Below, piece after piece: positions 5,518 through 5,618 of a stretch of DNA of 5,618 nt. The stretch spans positions 1-5,618 of the forward strand of contig JAAURZ010000196.1 of assembly GCA_012031955.1 (NCBI GenBank), written 5' to 3'. The translations under genes were made by a program, and so were the position numbers. The notes under the pieces are model-generated. The model was not told the origin of the DNA. It did not search any database and saw only the letters and a list, made by a program, of their open reading frames with translations. The DNA comes from Bacteroidia bacterium (lineage in GTDB: Bacteria > Bacteroidota > Bacteroidia > Cytophagales > Cyclobacteriaceae). Within the stretch, counting starts at the first letter, position 1. Every line of letters starts with the position of its first letter.

Positions 5518-5618
5518 CTACTTGCGGCGCTTCACCGACTTTTTCTTAGTCACCTTTCTTGCCGCAGCTTTCTTGCCTGCTTTCTTAGCTACCGGCTTTG
5601 CTGCCTTCTTCGCCGATT
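5518..5618 (-). CDS. C-terminal tail of a Lys/Ala-rich histone H1-like DNA-binding protein, partial
   Basis: Only the last 32 codons and the stop (5518-5520) are inside the window; the start lies beyond the right edge. The residues consist of AKK/AAK-type repeats ending in VKRRK: 13 Lys, 3 Arg and 8 Ala out of 32, with no acidic residue. Such tails occur in bacterial histone H1-like nucleoid proteins (Hc1/AlgP-like), where they bind DNA non-specifically. Similar tails also occur at the ends of some ribosomal proteins and of HU-like proteins, so the family is not settled from the tail alone. A strong hairpin terminator follows 24 bases after the stop. Confidence 0.7.
   Translation of the reverse strand, partial: SAKKAAKPVAKKAGKKAAARKVTKKKSVKRRK

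Noticed and set aside
1..5618. Search by eye for CRISPR repeats, tRNA genes, IS terminal repeats and transposases
   Set aside because: No regularly spaced repeats, cloverleaf-like sequence or transposase motif was found; nearly all of the window is accounted for by the listed genes.

Overview
The window looks like a stretch of a Bacteroidota chromosome, most likely order Cytophagales (Chryseolinea/Ohtaekwangia-like). That placement is an inference from recognising the families. The supports are a SusC/SusD outer-membrane uptake pair, a CarboxypepD_reg-like domain at the N-terminus of SusC, weak Shine-Dalgarno sites, and weak TAnnTTTG-type promoter candidates. No rRNA, tRNA, CRISPR array, insertion sequence or integrase is visible.

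Positions 1-1042 (minus): a SusD/RagB-family surface lipoprotein. Its 3' end lies beyond the left edge, and it is split by one apparent single-base deletion near 608-611. Positions 1064-4064 (minus): its partner SusC, a TonB-dependent outer-membrane transporter. It is split by four apparent single-base indels (near 4024-4030, 3498/3499, 2986/2987 and 2765-2766). Correcting these four positions restores an uninterrupted 1000-residue protein with signal peptide, CarboxypepD_reg-like domain, TonB box, plug and barrel. susC is upstream of susD with only 21 bp between them, so they form one transcription unit. All five lesions are one-base length changes and most lie in short homopolymers, so sequencing error is at least as likely as real decay.

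Positions 4065-4242: a divergent intergenic region. It carries three TTAAC repeats spaced exactly 11 bp apart just upstream of the inferred susC start, and weak promoter candidates for both directions.

Positions 4243-4878 (plus): an intact Nudix hydrolase of the coenzyme A pyrophosphatase type. Positions 4875-5435 (minus): an intact bacterial ferritin with a complete ferroxidase site. The two genes converge and their stop codons overlap in the four bases TTAA.

Positions 5436-5517: a short intergenic region with a perfect 28-bp palindrome followed by a minus-strand T-run, probably the terminator of the next gene. Positions 5518-5618 (minus): the last 32 codons of a Lys/Ala-rich, histone H1-like protein entering from the right edge.

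The SusC/SusD pair imports an unidentified ligand, since no glycan-active enzyme or regulator is in view. The other genes are housekeeping: CoA turnover, iron storage and probably nucleoid binding. I see no convincing new defence, mobile or biosynthetic system here. The points most worth a second look are the indel cluster, the 11-bp repeat array and the palindrome in front of the ferritin gene.
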